From Bacteroidota bacterium (GTDB taxonomy: Bacteria > Bacteroidota > Bacteroidia > NS11-12g > UBA955), in the NCBI GenBank assembly GCA_016868785.1, contig VGFS01000002.1, positions 28,050 to 92,049 on the forward strand: a stretch of 64,000 bases of DNA. Reading direction: 5' to 3'. Of this stretch, positions 45,922-56,696 are shown piece by piece; positions within the stretch are counted from its first letter, which is position 1, and each line of letters opens with the position of its first letter. Position numbers and translations under genes: made by a program. A model generated the notes under the pieces. That model ran no database searches, was not told the DNA's origin, and saw only the letters and a list, made by a program, of their open reading frames with translations.

Positions 45922-47172
45922 TTAGCGACCTTTCAACCAGCTTTGGGGATTTTGTTTTTCTTGTCCGTGCCAGATTTGGAATTGTAACACGGCTTTATCG
46001 TCGTCATCGGTCATAACTTTTCCAATGTGTTGATTCATGCGGATCACTTGTCCCTTTTCCACCAGCACCACAGAAAGGTGAGAATATACGGTGAAGAAAT
46101 CGCCATGGTTTACCAGCACGGCTTGACCTTGTCCGGGTATGTTGAGGATGGCGCTCACGGTGCCTTCGAAGACGGCGCTGGCAAGTGCTCCGCGGGGTGA
46201 GGTGATATCTACGCCATTATTGACGGTTGTGATTCCTTCTAGGTCGGGGTGTTCATGCACGCCGAAGGTTTGGGAGATGAAGCCGCGTTCTACAGGCCAG
46301 GGCAGGTTGCCTTTGTTTTTGGAGAAGGCGCCACCGATGGCTCGGGCCTGGGGCGATAGGAGATTTTCTTTGCCGGCGCTGCTGCTACCGCCTCCGCTGC
46401 TGGCTTTGCTGGCGCTGCTAACGGCGCGGGCTTTGCGTTTGCGTTCGGCCTCGATTTCTTTGGCGATCAACCGACTGATTTCGTTGTTGAGTCGGGCAAT
46501 GGCTTTTTCATTGTCGCGGATGCGATCGCGCAGTTCTTCTTCTTTGCCCGATAGTTCTTTGACTAGGGTTTGTTTGGCTTGTTTATCGGTCTCTAGTTCT
46601 TTGGATTCCTTTTCATTTTCGCCCATGAGCACGGATTTCTCTTGCTTTACCCCTTCCAGTTGGTTGATGGTTTTTCCGAGCGATTGGGCTTGGGCTGTGA
46701 TGGCGGTAATTTGATGTCGGCGATATCCCGAAATTTTTCTCAGGTATTTCCATCGGCGCATGGCTTGGGAGATGGATTTTGAGGAGAAAACGAAGGCGAT
46801 TTCACGTCCGCTTTTGCGGGTTTTATAAGCTTTGATGATGGTTTTCTTTAACTTTAGCTGTTGGGCTGCATGCTCTCTGGTGAGACTGTCGAGAAATTTT
46901 TGTTTTTGTGTGAGTTCATAATTCACCGAACGAATTTCCATTCCCAGGTTTTTGATGACCACCTGTCGCTGTTGGATGATTTGGTTGAGCGAATTGAGTT
47001 TATCGAGGGTGACCGACTTTTCTTTTTGGGTGGATGTCAGGGCCTTTTTTTGCTCGGCGATGACCCGTTGCATTTTTTTGCGTTTGGCTTCGAGTTGTTT
47101 GCGTGATTGGGCCTGTGTTGTGTTTGGCAACAGGGAGGTAATCAGCAGCAATATGAGGGCCAGGATGCGCAA
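45922..47172 (-). CDS. Murein hydrolase activator EnvC-like, M23 peptidase domain
   Basis: Signal peptide; long coiled coil; GIDITSPRGALASAVFEGTVSAILNIPGQGQAVLVNHGDFFTVYSHLSVVLVEKGQVI. Confidence 0.92.
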   Translation of the reverse strand: MRILALILLLITSLLPNTTQAQSRKQLEAKRKKMQRVIAEQKKALTSTQKEKSVTLDKLNSLNQIIQQRQVVIKNLGMEIRSVNYELTQKQKFLDSLTREHAAQQLKLKKTIIKAYKTRKSGREIAFVFSSKSISQAMRRWKYLRKISGYRRHQITAITAQAQSLGKTINQLEGVKQEKSVLMGENEKESKELETDKQAKQTLVKELSGKEEELRDRIRDNEKAIARLNNEISRLIAKEIEAERKRKARAVSSASKASSGGGSSSAGKENLLSPQARAIGGAFSKNKGNLPWPVERGFISQTFGVHEHPDLEGITTVNNGVDITSPRGALASAVFEGTVSAILNIPGQGQAVLVNHGDFFTVYSHLSVVLVEKGQVIRMNQHIGKVMTDDDDKAVLQFQIWHGQEKQNPQSWLKGR

Positions 47173-47175
47173 GGG

Positions 47176-47997
47176 TTATTTTGGGAGGGTTTGTTTTTTG
47201 TAGGAACTATCGATTTTGAACGGATACGAAGGTATTGCATCGTATCGGGCCGTTGTTAACGTCAAATCGACTTGTGCACTTTGTTGTGCACTGGTGGTAT
47301 TTATTTTAAGCGCCATGGGGAGGGCGGTGATGTCTCCGTTGGATTCTTTGGACACGTTGAGCCACTTATAGTGTTCTACTGTTGCTTCATTCTTTTGGTT
47401 TATGCGACTGCTGATTTCGGTGAGGCGCAGTTGTGAGAATACAGAGGTCTGAGTAGACGCTGTGTCAAAATAAGATTTGATTACCAAGGGATTGGTTTGG
47501 GTTGTGTAGCAAAGCAGATTGTGTGATACTAAAAAATTGTAAACAGAATTGGGTGGTGTTTCGCGGCTGCAGGTATCAACTAAGGGCTGTCCTACAAACA
47601 GATTTTGGATTTGTTTGATGCCGAGGGGGATGGGTGCTATTTTCAGGGCGTCTGACACGGGGATTTCGAAATAAACTTTTTCTGGATTGAGGTTGGGGAT
47701 TTCGTTGATGGCAATTTTGATGGTGTCTTTGTGGATGATGCCTTTGGCCACGGGAATTTGGACACCCACATTGGCGCTGAGGCTAAACCAGACGATGGAA
47801 TCGCGTTTCATGCGGATGCTAAGGACCAAGGGTGGGACGTCTTTATCATTTAAGTCAACATCGTACCGCCCGGTGAAATAGGTCCAGTGATTGTCTTGCG
47901 GCAGGCGGTTGTCCGTCAGCGGCAATTTTGTATTGGTTTGGGCCTGTGCGAGAGTATGGGTGCCTATTAGGGCGAGGAGGGTGAAAAGGGGCTTCAT
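47176..47997 (-). CDS. DUF4292 domain-containing protein
   Basis: Signal peptide; RMKRDSIVWFSLSANVGVQIPVAKGIIHKDTIKIAINEI; immediately upstream of envC-like gene. Confidence 0.75.
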   Translation of the reverse strand: MKPLFTLLALIGTHTLAQAQTNTKLPLTDNRLPQDNHWTYFTGRYDVDLNDKDVPPLVLSIRMKRDSIVWFSLSANVGVQIPVAKGIIHKDTIKIAINEIPNLNPEKVYFEIPVSDALKIAPIPLGIKQIQNLFVGQPLVDTCSRETPPNSVYNFLVSHNLLCYTTQTNPLVIKSYFDTASTQTSVFSQLRLTEISSRINQKNEATVEHYKWLNVSKESNGDITALPMALKINTTSAQQSAQVDLTLTTARYDAIPSYPFKIDSSYKKQTLPK

Positions 47998-48015
47998 GGG
48001 CTTGTGGGGTGGGGA

Positions 48016-49218
48016 TTATTTCTGTGAAGGAGGGGTTTTCAAATCCTGTGCCATTTGTTTCCAAAGGGTTAGGTATTGGACGGATTTGGCTTGATCGGCG
48101 ATGGAAATGGCGAAGGGGAGGTCGTTGGGAGAGAGTCCTTCTTGCTGATTGAGTTGGATCCAGAGATTCAATGCGGTTTCGGTTTCGGGCAGTTTGGGGT
48201 TGCCGAAGTTGGGGTGTTGTTGGGCGCGGTGCGAGGCGATACGCGCTTGGATTCTCAGGTATTGGTTAAGCACGAACGGGTCGGTTTCCACTTGGCTGTT
48301 GGCGGTTTCGGCATCGGCGAGTTCCCATTGGTTGTTGTGGGCGTAGGCAAAGGCGTTGACCAGGTTGTGGGCGGAGAACACGGGGGCTACGGATTCGAGG
48401 GAATCGGCCCAGATATGGGCTTCTTGGAAGCGGTTCGTTTCGAAGCTGAGGGCTAGGAATTTTCGGTATTTGTTGGGGGTTGAAAGGGCGTTGGGTTTGC
48501 TGTTGGGGGCAGATTGGTTGGTGCTTTTGTTGGGGTTATTTCTGTTGGTATTGAGTTGTTGAATTTGCAGTTGGTCGTTGGCGAGCTGTCGGAACTGGGC
48601 CAATTTTTCGGTATTGCCGAGGTGTTTTTCCCAAGTATCGCAGAAAGTGCGCAATTGTTGGGCTTGTTGGGTGCTGTTGGGGCCTTTGAGGGTTTGCGAC
48701 AGGGCGATGGCGGCAAAGTGATGAAAGGTAAAGGAATGGGGGTCGAGGGTGCAGAGCGTTTGGAAGGTGCTGGCGGCTTTGAGGGGTTGGTTGTGGTTGT
48801 ATTCGAGGTTGGCTTTGAGGAAGAGCAGATCGATGTTGTTGGGCTGCAGGGAGAGTCCGGTTTCGAGGTAGTGGAGGGCTTGGATGATATCGGGGGAATG
48901 GGTTTGGGCGCTGTTGTTTTTGGTGATGAAGGTATATTCTGCGGCGTGGAGTTGCGACAGGCGGAAGTAGGCGCCGAGGAGGAAGGGTTTGGTGGTGGGC
49001 GCGGAAAAGCTATCGATCAGTTGCTGAAAGGCTTGCTGGGCTTCGTGGAAGTTTTCGGCTTGGTATTGGGCTTCGGCGGAGTAGTAGGCCAGTTTGATGT
49101 TGGCAGGGGCATAGATTTCTTGGCTCGCAGACTGGGCGCGGGCGGGGGATGCGGGGGTTATCGCACCAAAAAGGGCAAAGAAAATGAATAGGTAGGGTCT
49201 AATTACTCTGGCAATCAA
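48016..49218 (-). CDS. Tetratricopeptide-repeat-like secreted protein
   Basis: Signal peptide YLFIFFALFGAITPASPARAQ; helical repeats (IKLAYYSAEAQYQAENFHEAQQAFQQLID...). Probable TTG start overlapping the upstream stop. Confidence 0.65.
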   Translation of the reverse strand: MIARVIRPYLFIFFALFGAITPASPARAQSASQEIYAPANIKLAYYSAEAQYQAENFHEAQQAFQQLIDSFSAPTTKPFLLGAYFRLSQLHAAEYTFITKNNSAQTHSPDIIQALHYLETGLSLQPNNIDLLFLKANLEYNHNQPLKAASTFQTLCTLDPHSFTFHHFAAIALSQTLKGPNSTQQAQQLRTFCDTWEKHLGNTEKLAQFRQLANDQLQIQQLNTNRNNPNKSTNQSAPNSKPNALSTPNKYRKFLALSFETNRFQEAHIWADSLESVAPVFSAHNLVNAFAYAHNNQWELADAETANSQVETDPFVLNQYLRIQARIASHRAQQHPNFGNPKLPETETALNLWIQLNQQEGLSPNDLPFAISIADQAKSVQYLTLWKQMAQDLKTPPSQK

Positions 49219-50225
49219 CCGATGCTGCTGAAATCGCCAAGACTGTATTCTTGGCTGGGGGTGCGGTTGCCTTTCACCGCAACGTGGTTGCCGATGAGGG
49301 AGTCGTGGCAGTTGAAATGGCTGAGTGAACATTGCCCTTGTACGATGGTGTTGCTGATGGTGCAGTTTTCCACGGACGAATTGTTGCCGATGGAGGTATG
49401 CGGACCGATCACGCAGTTTTTCAAAGATACATTTTCACCGATGAAACAGGGCTCATGGATGGTAACACTTTCATCGAAACGGGCGGCGACTCCGGCGAAT
49501 TCGGGGGCTTTGTTTACCAGCATGCGTTGGTTGGTGTACACCGTGGCGGCGTAATTGCCACAGTCGAGCCATTCATCCACGGCACCGGGGACAAACTGCA
49601 TGCCTTTGGATTTCATGTTTTCCATGGCGTTGGTGAGTTGGTACTCGCCTTTTTCACGGATATTGTTGTCGATCAGATACTGAATCTCGGCCTCCAAGGT
49701 CTCCCCACTTTTGAAGTAGTAGATGCCGATGATGGCCAGGTCGGACACAAATTCTTGGGGTTTTTCGATGAAGTCGGTGATGATGTTGTCTTGGTTGTAT
49801 TTCACCACACCAAACGAGCTGGGGTTGGCTACTTTGTGGACCCAGATTACCCCATCTTTGGTTTTGTCGAGGTTGAATTTTGTACGGAACAGTGTATCTG
49901 CAAAAGCCACGATGACATCGCCTTTGAGGCATTCGCGTGCGCAGAGGATGGCATGGCCGGTTCCTTCGGCTACATCTTGGTAGAAAATTTTCCCTTTGGC
50001 TCCCACGCTTTCGGCGATTTGAAGGAGTTCGGCTTCTACGGCATCGCCAAATCTACCTACCACGAAACCAATTTCATCGATGGATTCACCGCAAACGGCG
50101 GCGATGTCGGTGATGAGCCAATGCACGATGGATTTTCCAGCGACTTTGATGAGGGGTTTGGGGGTGGTAAGTGTATGAGGGCGCATGCGTTTGCCCATGC
50201 CGGCCATTGGGATGATGAGTTTCAT
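49215..50225 (-). CDS. Sugar-phosphate nucleotidyltransferase
   Basis: MKLIIPMAGMGKRMRPHTLTTPKPLIKVAGKSIVHWLI; C-terminal left-handed beta-helix. Confidence 0.92.
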   Translation of the reverse strand: MKLIIPMAGMGKRMRPHTLTTPKPLIKVAGKSIVHWLITDIAAVCGESIDEIGFVVGRFGDAVEAELLQIAESVGAKGKIFYQDVAEGTGHAILCARECLKGDVIVAFADTLFRTKFNLDKTKDGVIWVHKVANPSSFGVVKYNQDNIITDFIEKPQEFVSDLAIIGIYYFKSGETLEAEIQYLIDNNIREKGEYQLTNAMENMKSKGMQFVPGAVDEWLDCGNYAATVYTNQRMLVNKAPEFAGVAARFDESVTIHEPCFIGENVSLKNCVIGPHTSIGNNSSVENCTISNTIVQGQCSLSHFNCHDSLIGNHVAVKGNRTPSQEYSLGDFSSIG

Positions 50226-50295
50226 GAGGGGAAAGGGGTACTTTTTAAATCGTTAAAAATTGGTGCAAAGGTAAGGATTCGGAATGAATTGGGTG

Positions 50296-50739
50296 TTAGG
50301 GCTGTGTTACCCCGGTGCTACCGTACCCGCCATCGCCGCGTTGGGTGTTGGAGAGGGTATGGGTTTCGTTCCATTGCAAGGTGGCGTGTTGGGCGATGAC
50401 CATTTGGGCGATGCGTTCTCCATTTTGGATGGTGAAGGGGGCTTGACCGTGGTTGATGAGCAGCACTTTGATTTCACCGCGGTAGTCGGCATCGATGGTG
50501 CCGGGGCTATTGAGGACGGTGATGCCGTGTTTGAGGGCGAGGCCGCTGCGCGGCCTCACTTGCGCTTCATACCCTTCGGGCAGTTCAATGAACAATCCAG
50601 TGGGAACCAGAATCCGGGCTTGGGGCTCTAAAACCAGGGGCTCTGTGAGGTTGGCATGGAGGTCCATCCCGGCACTTAGGGCCGTTTGGTATTTGGGTAA
50701 GGGGTGTTGAGATTGGTTGATGATGTTAACGGCTAGCAT
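50296..50739 (-). CDS. dut: dUTP diphosphatase
   Basis: [67 protein letters not shown]. Confidence 0.97.
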   Translation of the reverse strand: MLAVNIINQSQHPLPKYQTALSAGMDLHANLTEPLVLEPQARILVPTGLFIELPEGYEAQVRPRSGLALKHGITVLNSPGTIDADYRGEIKVLLINHGQAPFTIQNGERIAQMVIAQHATLQWNETHTLSNTQRGDGGYGSTGVTQP

Positions 50740-52273
50740 GTCGTTTTTTCAAAAAGGTTTCTATCAAATAAATCATCGCCCCATAAATCATCGGCAAGAT
50801 AAAATAGCTGTATTGGGGCAGTTCGGGGCAGTATTGGGGCAGGAAGGTGACGGGCAAAATGGCCACGGAAAGGACGAACAAAAGCAATCCCACTTGGTAA
50901 GGAATGGGGTAGTTTTTTTGTCCGAAAGCATACCCCAGCACCACCAAGGTGGCATAGGCGGCGAGGGTGGTGTAGGCCGAGGCCACAAATCCGTATTGGG
51001 GGATGAACAAATAGTTGCCGATGAGGGTAACCACGGCTCCGGCGGCGGCGATGAGGCCACCCATTTTGGTTTGTCCCGACAGTTTATACCAAATGCTGAG
51101 GTTGTAGTACAATCCCAGGCACACGTTGGCACACAGCAGCACGGGGATGATCGAAAGTCCGCGTGCGTTGTTGTAATAAATGGGTTTTTGCATGAGCAGC
51201 GGGGCGATCCAGGGCATGAAAACCATGGTGAATAGGTAAATCCCGCCGGTGGCATAGACGAACATGCGCATCACGTAGGCGTATGTTTCTTTGGCATCGG
51301 CATCGCTGCTTTTGCTGAAGAAGAAGGGTTCTGCGGCGAATCGGAAGGCCTGAACGAAGAGGGTGAGGACCAGGCTGAGTTTGTAGAAGGCCGAGTACAT
51401 GCCTGTTTCGGCGTCGGCGATGTTGGCTGGCAAGAGGTTTTTGAGCAGCAGTCGGTCTATGGTTTCGTTGATCATCCCGGCGAGTCCAACGATGATGAGG
51501 GGGAGCGAGTATTGGAGCATCCGCTGTACCAGGGATACATCAAAGCCTTCTTTGAGTTGGGTGAAGGTGCTCGACAGCAGGGGCAGGGTGATGAGGGAGG
51601 CCAACAAGTTGCTGAGGAAGATGTTGGCGATCATGTTGTGGGGGTTGGCTTGGGTTTGTCCCCAAGTGGCGATGGACTGCCAGGTATCGCTTGGAAAGAG
51701 GTCGTGCGACAGGTGGAGTCCGAAGAAGGTATCGCGATGGTTTAGGACAAAGTCGCCGAAGGTGGGCGCTACAACGAGCAGTAAGAGGTTGGCGGCGATG
51801 TTGATGCCGATGTTGGAGAGTTTGATCCAGGCGAAGGACCAAGGTTTTTCTTGCTGACGCAACCAGGCAAATCCGAGCGCGGCGATGGCATCGGCGGCGA
51901 GGATGTATACGAGGTATTCGATGAGTTCGGGGTATTGGGGGTATCCCATCCAGTCCATGATTTGCGGTCCCATCCAACAGGCGGTGAGGACGGCGGCGCA
52001 GCCGGTGAGTATGAGGGTATAGGTTGCCGAGGAGAGGACTTTGGCGGGTTTTTGGGTTTGTTTGGAGAAGTGGAAGAAGGCGGTTTCAAGTCCGAGTGCA
52101 AAGACGATGGCCAGGAAACTTGCGTAGGTAAACATGACGCTCACCACACCGTATTCGGCTGGGGAGAGTTTGATCAGATACAGGGGTACGAGCAAATAAT
52201 TGATCAACCGACCCACCATGGTGCTGAGTCCGTAGACGGCGGTTTGCGAGGCCAATTTTTTGAGAACGCTCAT
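50726..52273 (-). CDS. Polysaccharide flippase/oligosaccharide translocase (Wzx/MVF-like)
   Basis: [45 protein letters not shown]; ~12 TM helices. Confidence 0.9.
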   Translation of the reverse strand: MSVLKKLASQTAVYGLSTMVGRLINYLLVPLYLIKLSPAEYGVVSVMFTYASFLAIVFALGLETAFFHFSKQTQKPAKVLSSATYTLILTGCAAVLTACWMGPQIMDWMGYPQYPELIEYLVYILAADAIAALGFAWLRQQEKPWSFAWIKLSNIGINIAANLLLLVVAPTFGDFVLNHRDTFFGLHLSHDLFPSDTWQSIATWGQTQANPHNMIANIFLSNLLASLITLPLLSSTFTQLKEGFDVSLVQRMLQYSLPLIIVGLAGMINETIDRLLLKNLLPANIADAETGMYSAFYKLSLVLTLFVQAFRFAAEPFFFSKSSDADAKETYAYVMRMFVYATGGIYLFTMVFMPWIAPLLMQKPIYYNNARGLSIIPVLLCANVCLGLYYNLSIWYKLSGQTKMGGLIAAAGAVVTLIGNYLFIPQYGFVASAYTTLAAYATLVVLGYAFGQKNYPIPYQVGLLLFVLSVAILPVTFLPQYCPELPQYSYFILPMIYGAMIYLIETFLKKRHASR

Positions 52274-52277
52274 GGTG

Positions 52278-52285
52278 CGAATATA
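52278..52285 (-). promoter_or_regulatory. -7 box TATATTCG, 4 nt before flippase start
   Basis: Minus strand TATATTCG-CACC-ATG(52273). Confidence 0.5.
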
Positions 52286-52307
52286 GGGAGTTTGGGTGGG
52301 GGTTGGC

Positions 52308-52931
52308 TCAGGGGGTTGTTGCCTGAAATTGTTGAAATTGTTGGAAGTAGTCGGGGGCGAGCGGACCCAAATTGAACAGCAGGTCGATGGTGCTGAGGGG
52401 CGAGCGGAAGCCAAATTTGGTATCGAACACTTGGGGGTAGTTGGGCAGGGTGAGGGCTTGGTATTGTTGGTAGTATGGGGTTAGCAGTTGCTGTGCGATG
52501 ATTGATTTTTCTGCTCCGGGGGCGGGTGAGTATTGGGGTTGTTGGTTGATTTTTAGGTTGGTAAAAAGCACTTGGTTGCAGCCTTCGATAAGGTCTTGCA
52601 TGGTGGTGGGTTTTTCGTTGAACACGGCCCAAAATCGATAATCGTAATATTCGAAGAAGGGCGATTTGCCGTAGGCGGTTTGCCAGGCTTGTTTATGGTC
52701 TTTGATCCAGTTTTGGTTGTAGTTGATGCGCACGTGGGGGAGGGGGATGTTGCGGTCATCGTGGTGCACGGGCACCGAAAGTGGTTGGATGTTATTGGGT
52801 CCACCGATGGCATAACGATTGTGTCCGTTCTGTTTTTGGAAGGGCACATTTTGAAGGATGGAAAATTGCGACTGCTGTAGGCCGATGACAAACCATCGCA
52901 CATCGGGGAGGAGGGTATAGGGCAGGTACAT
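52308..52931 (-). CDS. WbqC-like family protein
   Basis: FQKQNGHNRYAIGGPNNIQPLSVPV...WIKDHKQAWQTAYGKSPFFEYYDYRF. Confidence 0.88.
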   Translation of the reverse strand: MYLPYTLLPDVRWFVIGLQQSQFSILQNVPFQKQNGHNRYAIGGPNNIQPLSVPVHHDDRNIPLPHVRINYNQNWIKDHKQAWQTAYGKSPFFEYYDYRFWAVFNEKPTTMQDLIEGCNQVLFTNLKINQQPQYSPAPGAEKSIIAQQLLTPYYQQYQALTLPNYPQVFDTKFGFRSPLSTIDLLFNLGPLAPDYFQQFQQFQATTP

Positions 52932-53425
52932 CAGGGGTAGAAGGGGAGGACGGGCAGGGTATCGGGACAGGCGACGAGGAGTTCTTTGAGCGATTTGCGG
53001 TGTTGGGGATGTCGGTAGTTGGGGGCGATGTCGGCCAGGGGCTGCAGCACAAACCTTCGGTTTTGCATGTATGGGTGGGGGATTTGCAGGGATTCTTTGT
53101 CGATTATTGAATCGTTATATAGTAATATGTCTATATCAATCGTTCTAGGTCCCCACGGGATATCGCGCCTACGACCGAGTTGTTTTTCGATGTATAAACA
53201 TTTGTTTAGCAGCATTTTGGGTGTGAAGGGTGTTTTGACGATGATGGCTTGGTTGAGGAAATCGGGTTGATCGGTATGGCCCCAGGCGGCGGTTTGGTAG
53301 AGGGCGGAGACTTTGACAATTTCACCCACTTGTTGGGCGATGAGCATTTGGGCTTTGCCGATGTTTTGCAATCGGTTTCCCATGTTGCCCCCAAGTCCGA
53401 GCGCTACCCAATTTTCGACGTACAT
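52931..53425 (-). CDS. folK: 2-amino-4-hydroxy-6-hydroxymethyldihydropteridine diphosphokinase
   Basis: VALGLGGNMGNRLQNI; YQTAAWGHTDQPDFLNQAI; RRRDIPWGPRTIDIDILLYND; IPHPYMQNRRFVLQPLADI. Confidence 0.96.
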   Translation of the reverse strand: MYVENWVALGLGGNMGNRLQNIGKAQMLIAQQVGEIVKVSALYQTAAWGHTDQPDFLNQAIIVKTPFTPKMLLNKCLYIEKQLGRRRDIPWGPRTIDIDILLYNDSIIDKESLQIPHPYMQNRRFVLQPLADIAPNYRHPQHRKSLKELLVACPDTLPVLPFYP

Positions 53426-53485
53426 GATGTCTGCGAAGATAAATACACCATGGCGAAGGTAGAGAACCCCTATTTTTGTGCTTCT

Positions 53486-56446
53486 ATGAAATCGATTTTT
53501 TCTTTGTTAATGGTTGTCCTGTGTGCATTTAGCGTGCAGGCCCAAGACGTTGTTGTGGGTTTGAATACGGCCACCACGGCGCAGTGGGAGGTCATCAGTT
53601 ATGGCAATGACCCGTTGAAGGTGAGGCAATACACGTTTGCCAATGGGTTAACGCTGATCACATCGACACAGAAAAAATCGCCCCGCATTTACACCATGGT
53701 GGCGGTGAGAACGGGATCGAAGAACGACCCAGCGGACCACACGGGTTTGGCGCATTACTTGGAGCACATGTTGTTCAAGGGAACGGACAAATACGGCAGT
53801 TTGGACTGGGCCAAGGAGGCGCCGTTGTTAAAGCAAATCGACCAATTGTATGAAAAGTATAACCACAGCACAGTTCCTATCGCACGGAAATCGATTTACC
53901 GGGCCATTGATAGTGTGAGTCAGTTGGCGGCGAAGTTTGCGATTGCCAATGAATACGACAAAATGTGTCAGGCCATGGGCGCTCAGGGCACGAATGCGTT
54001 TACCAGCAACGATGAAACGGTGTACATCAACGACATCCCATCGAACATGGTGAACAAGTGGATTGCTTTGGAGGCAGAGCGGTTCCGCAACCCTGTTCTG
54101 CGATTGTTTCACACGGAGTTGGAAGCGGTGTATGAGGAGAAAAACATTTCGTTGGATCGGGTGGGCGACAAAGTCTATGAGGTGATGATGGCGGATTTGT
54201 TCAAGAAGCACAATTATGGTTTGCAGACGACCATCGGAACGGTGGAGCATTTGAAGAACCCCAGTTTGGAGGCCATTCGCAATTATTATAACGACTATTA
54301 CGTGCCCAACAACATGGCGATCATCATGAGTGGTGATTTTGATCCGGATGCGGTGGCGCAGCAGGTATACGAGCAGTTTGGGTCTATGCAGCGCAAGGAC
54401 GTTTACAACTATGTTTTTGAGTTGGAGACGCCGGTGAACCAGGAGCGTACGTACGAGTTGGTGGATCCTGAGGCGGAGTATGTGAATGTAGGTTTTCGCA
54501 TTCCGAATGCGGGCACGGAGGAATCACGGGCCGCGAAGTTGATCGATTTGTTGCTGAGCAATTCCAAGGCGGGATTGATTGACGTGAATTTGGTGTTGAA
54601 GCAAAAGGTTTTATCGGCCTACAGCGGCGTGGAGCAACTGTCTGACTACGGCATTTTTTATCTTCAGGGATCGCCCAAGGAGGGACAAACGTTGGAGGAG
54701 GTAAAGGAATTGTTGCTGGGTGAGTTGGAGAAGATTCGCAAGGGCGAGTTTGATGCCAATTTGTTGAAGGCCATCATATTGAATAAGGAAATTGAGAAAA
54801 TCAAGGCGTTTGACGAGAATGAAAGTCGTTGTTTCTTGCTGAAAGACGCGTTCATTCAGGGGTTGGATTATCGCGATAAGTTCAATGAAATCGCCATGAT
54901 GAAGGAGATGTCGAAGGACTATTTGGTGGATTTTGCCAATGTATTTTTGAACATGGACCGTGTGGTGGTTTACAAGCGCAAGGGGGAGAAGCCGGTATCG
55001 GAAAAAATTGAGAAACCTGCCATTCATCCGGTGGAGTTGAATCGAGACAAGCAGAGTGCGTTTGTGAAGAATTGGTTGGCGTTGCCATCGGAAAAAATCA
55101 ATCCTGAGGTGGTGGATTTGAAAGCGGCCATACAGCAGGAGTACGTAGGTCCAGCGGTGATGCGTTATGTGAAAAACACCGACAATCGCTTGTTTAATTT
55201 GTCGTACCGCTACGACTACGGCACTTGGCACAACAAGGCGTTGGAGTTGTTGCAGGGTTACATTTCTTATGTTGGAACGGACGGGTACACTGCGGCGGAG
55301 ATCAGTCAGGCGTTTTATCGTTGGGGCTGTAGTTTTGGCGCCACTGCGGGAACTGAGCATTTTGTGTTTGGGGTTGAAGGTCCGGAAGAAAACTTCGATT
55401 CTGCGGTTTGGCTGTTCGACCGGCTGATGAACAATCCGAAGGTGGATGAGGTGGTTTTTGCATCGATGGTGGCGGATATTATTAAGTCTCGGGAGGATGC
55501 GAAATCAAATCCATCGGCCATTCGCAGTGCTTTGATGTCGTATGCGATGTACGGAGCCAACAATCCATCGAAGTGGGTGTTGAGCAATGCGGAGTTACAG
55601 AAAATGAAAGCGGAGGATGTGGTGAAATTGATGAAGGGGATTAAGAACATCAAGCATACTATGGATTACTACGGGGCTCGGGATAGGGCGGGTGTGACAG
55701 CATCGTTGCGGTTGTATCACCAATTGCCGGCAGATCAAACGAAGCATGAATTGGCGTTTCAGCTAGATAAATCGAAGTCGGTGAGTCAATTGTTTGCAGA
55801 AAAGGAAGTAACGCAGCCGGTGGTATATTTCACCCATTACGATCAGGTGCAGGCGAGTATCAACTGGTATTCCAGGGGATCGGTGTTGAGCGAGGCGGAG
55901 TCGCCATTGGTATCGGCGTTCAACCAATATTTTGGGGGTGATATGAGCAGTGTGGTTTTCCAGAACATCCGGGAGGCGAAGGCGTTGGCGTACAGTACTT
56001 ATGCGGTTTACCGTGCGGCCGGTTATAAGGGGAAATACAATTCCATGGTCGGATTTGTGGGTACGCAGGCCGATAAATTTCACGATGCGGTTGGGGCGAT
56101 GAATGAATTGTTGACCACGTTGCCGCAGAATGCGGAGGTGTTTGAGTTGGCGAAGAAGAGTTTGGCGAACCAGGTAGAGACGAATCGGTTGGAGCGTTCG
56201 CGCTATATTTCATCGTTGGATGCGAATATGGATCGCGGGTTTTCAACGGTGGTACCGAATCTGGAGAACTACAAGAAGTTATCGACTTTGGGTATGGTTG
56301 ACATCGCCAATTTCCACAAGGAAAGGGTGAGTGGCAAGCCGTATTCGTTGGTGGTTGTGGCTGACAGAAACCGGGTGAAGAAGGAGGATTTGTCGCGCTA
56401 CGGCAAGGTAGTAGAGCTAAAGATTGAGGATTTGTTCGGGTATTAA
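53486..56446 (+). CDS. M16 family metallopeptidase (insulinase/pitrilysin)
   Basis: Signal peptide MKSIFSLLMVVLCAFSVQAQ; GLAHYLEHMLFKGTDKYG (HxxEH); duplicated M16 domains. TATTTTTG at 53471-53478. Confidence 0.94.
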   Translation: MKSIFSLLMVVLCAFSVQAQDVVVGLNTATTAQWEVISYGNDPLKVRQYTFANGLTLITSTQKKSPRIYTMVAVRTGSKNDPADHTGLAHYLEHMLFKGTDKYGSLDWAKEAPLLKQIDQLYEKYNHSTVPIARKSIYRAIDSVSQLAAKFAIANEYDKMCQAMGAQGTNAFTSNDETVYINDIPSNMVNKWIALEAERFRNPVLRLFHTELEAVYEEKNISLDRVGDKVYEVMMADLFKKHNYGLQTTIGTVEHLKNPSLEAIRNYYNDYYVPNNMAIIMSGDFDPDAVAQQVYEQFGSMQRKDVYNYVFELETPVNQERTYELVDPEAEYVNVGFRIPNAGTEESRAAKLIDLLLSNSKAGLIDVNLVLKQKVLSAYSGVEQLSDYGIFYLQGSPKEGQTLEEVKELLLGELEKIRKGEFDANLLKAIILNKEIEKIKAFDENESRCFLLKDAFIQGLDYRDKFNEIAMMKEMSKDYLVDFANVFLNMDRVVVYKRKGEKPVSEKIEKPAIHPVELNRDKQSAFVKNWLALPSEKINPEVVDLKAAIQQEYVGPAVMRYVKNTDNRLFNLSYRYDYGTWHNKALELLQGYISYVGTDGYTAAEISQAFYRWGCSFGATAGTEHFVFGVEGPEENFDSAVWLFDRLMNNPKVDEVVFASMVADIIKSREDAKSNPSAIRSALMSYAMYGANNPSKWVLSNAELQKMKAEDVVKLMKGIKNIKHTMDYYGARDRAGVTASLRLYHQLPADQTKHELAFQLDKSKSVSQLFAEKEVTQPVVYFTHYDQVQASINWYSRGSVLSEAESPLVSAFNQYFGGDMSSVVFQNIREAKALAYSTYAVYRAAGYKGKYNSMVGFVGTQADKFHDAVGAMNELLTTLPQNAEVFELAKKSLANQVETNRLERSRYISSLDANMDRGFSTVVPNLENYKKLSTLGMVDIANFHKERVSGKPYSLVVVADRNRVKKEDLSRYGKVVELKIEDLFGY

Positions 56447-56652
56447 TCGATGGCCAATTCGTGGTTTTTTAGCCCGAATTCATCGTATAGTTTTTGCAGA
56501 CAATCGGCGGTGAAATGGGCTTTCATTGCCTCTAAATGTCTGGTATGGTGCATGTCTGTGCACGCAAAATCATTATTTTGTGAAAAGTGAGATCCGTTAA
56601 GTATCTGTGAATTTCGCCGAATAAATTTGGCTATTTGCGATTTTCGCCACAT
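56443..56652 (-). other. Short ORF (maximum 69 aa), possible gene remnant
   Basis: ...MKAHFTADCLQKLYDEFGLKNHELAID*; stop overlaps the M16 stop in TTAA. No family recognised. Confidence 0.25.
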
Positions 56653-56696
56653 CTTTACCCATAATTTTGTTGAAATTTCACGAAAAATTAAACAAA

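Noticed and set aside
49332-50399. 355-aa plus-strand ORF
   Set aside because: Antisense to the sugar nucleotidyltransferase (49215-50225), which has clear motifs; Gly/Phe/Asp-rich composition is a mirror artefact.
53249-53485. N-terminal extension of the M16 peptidase ORF
   Set aside because: It is antisense to folK; ATG 53486 starts a clean signal peptide and has a -7 box just upstream.
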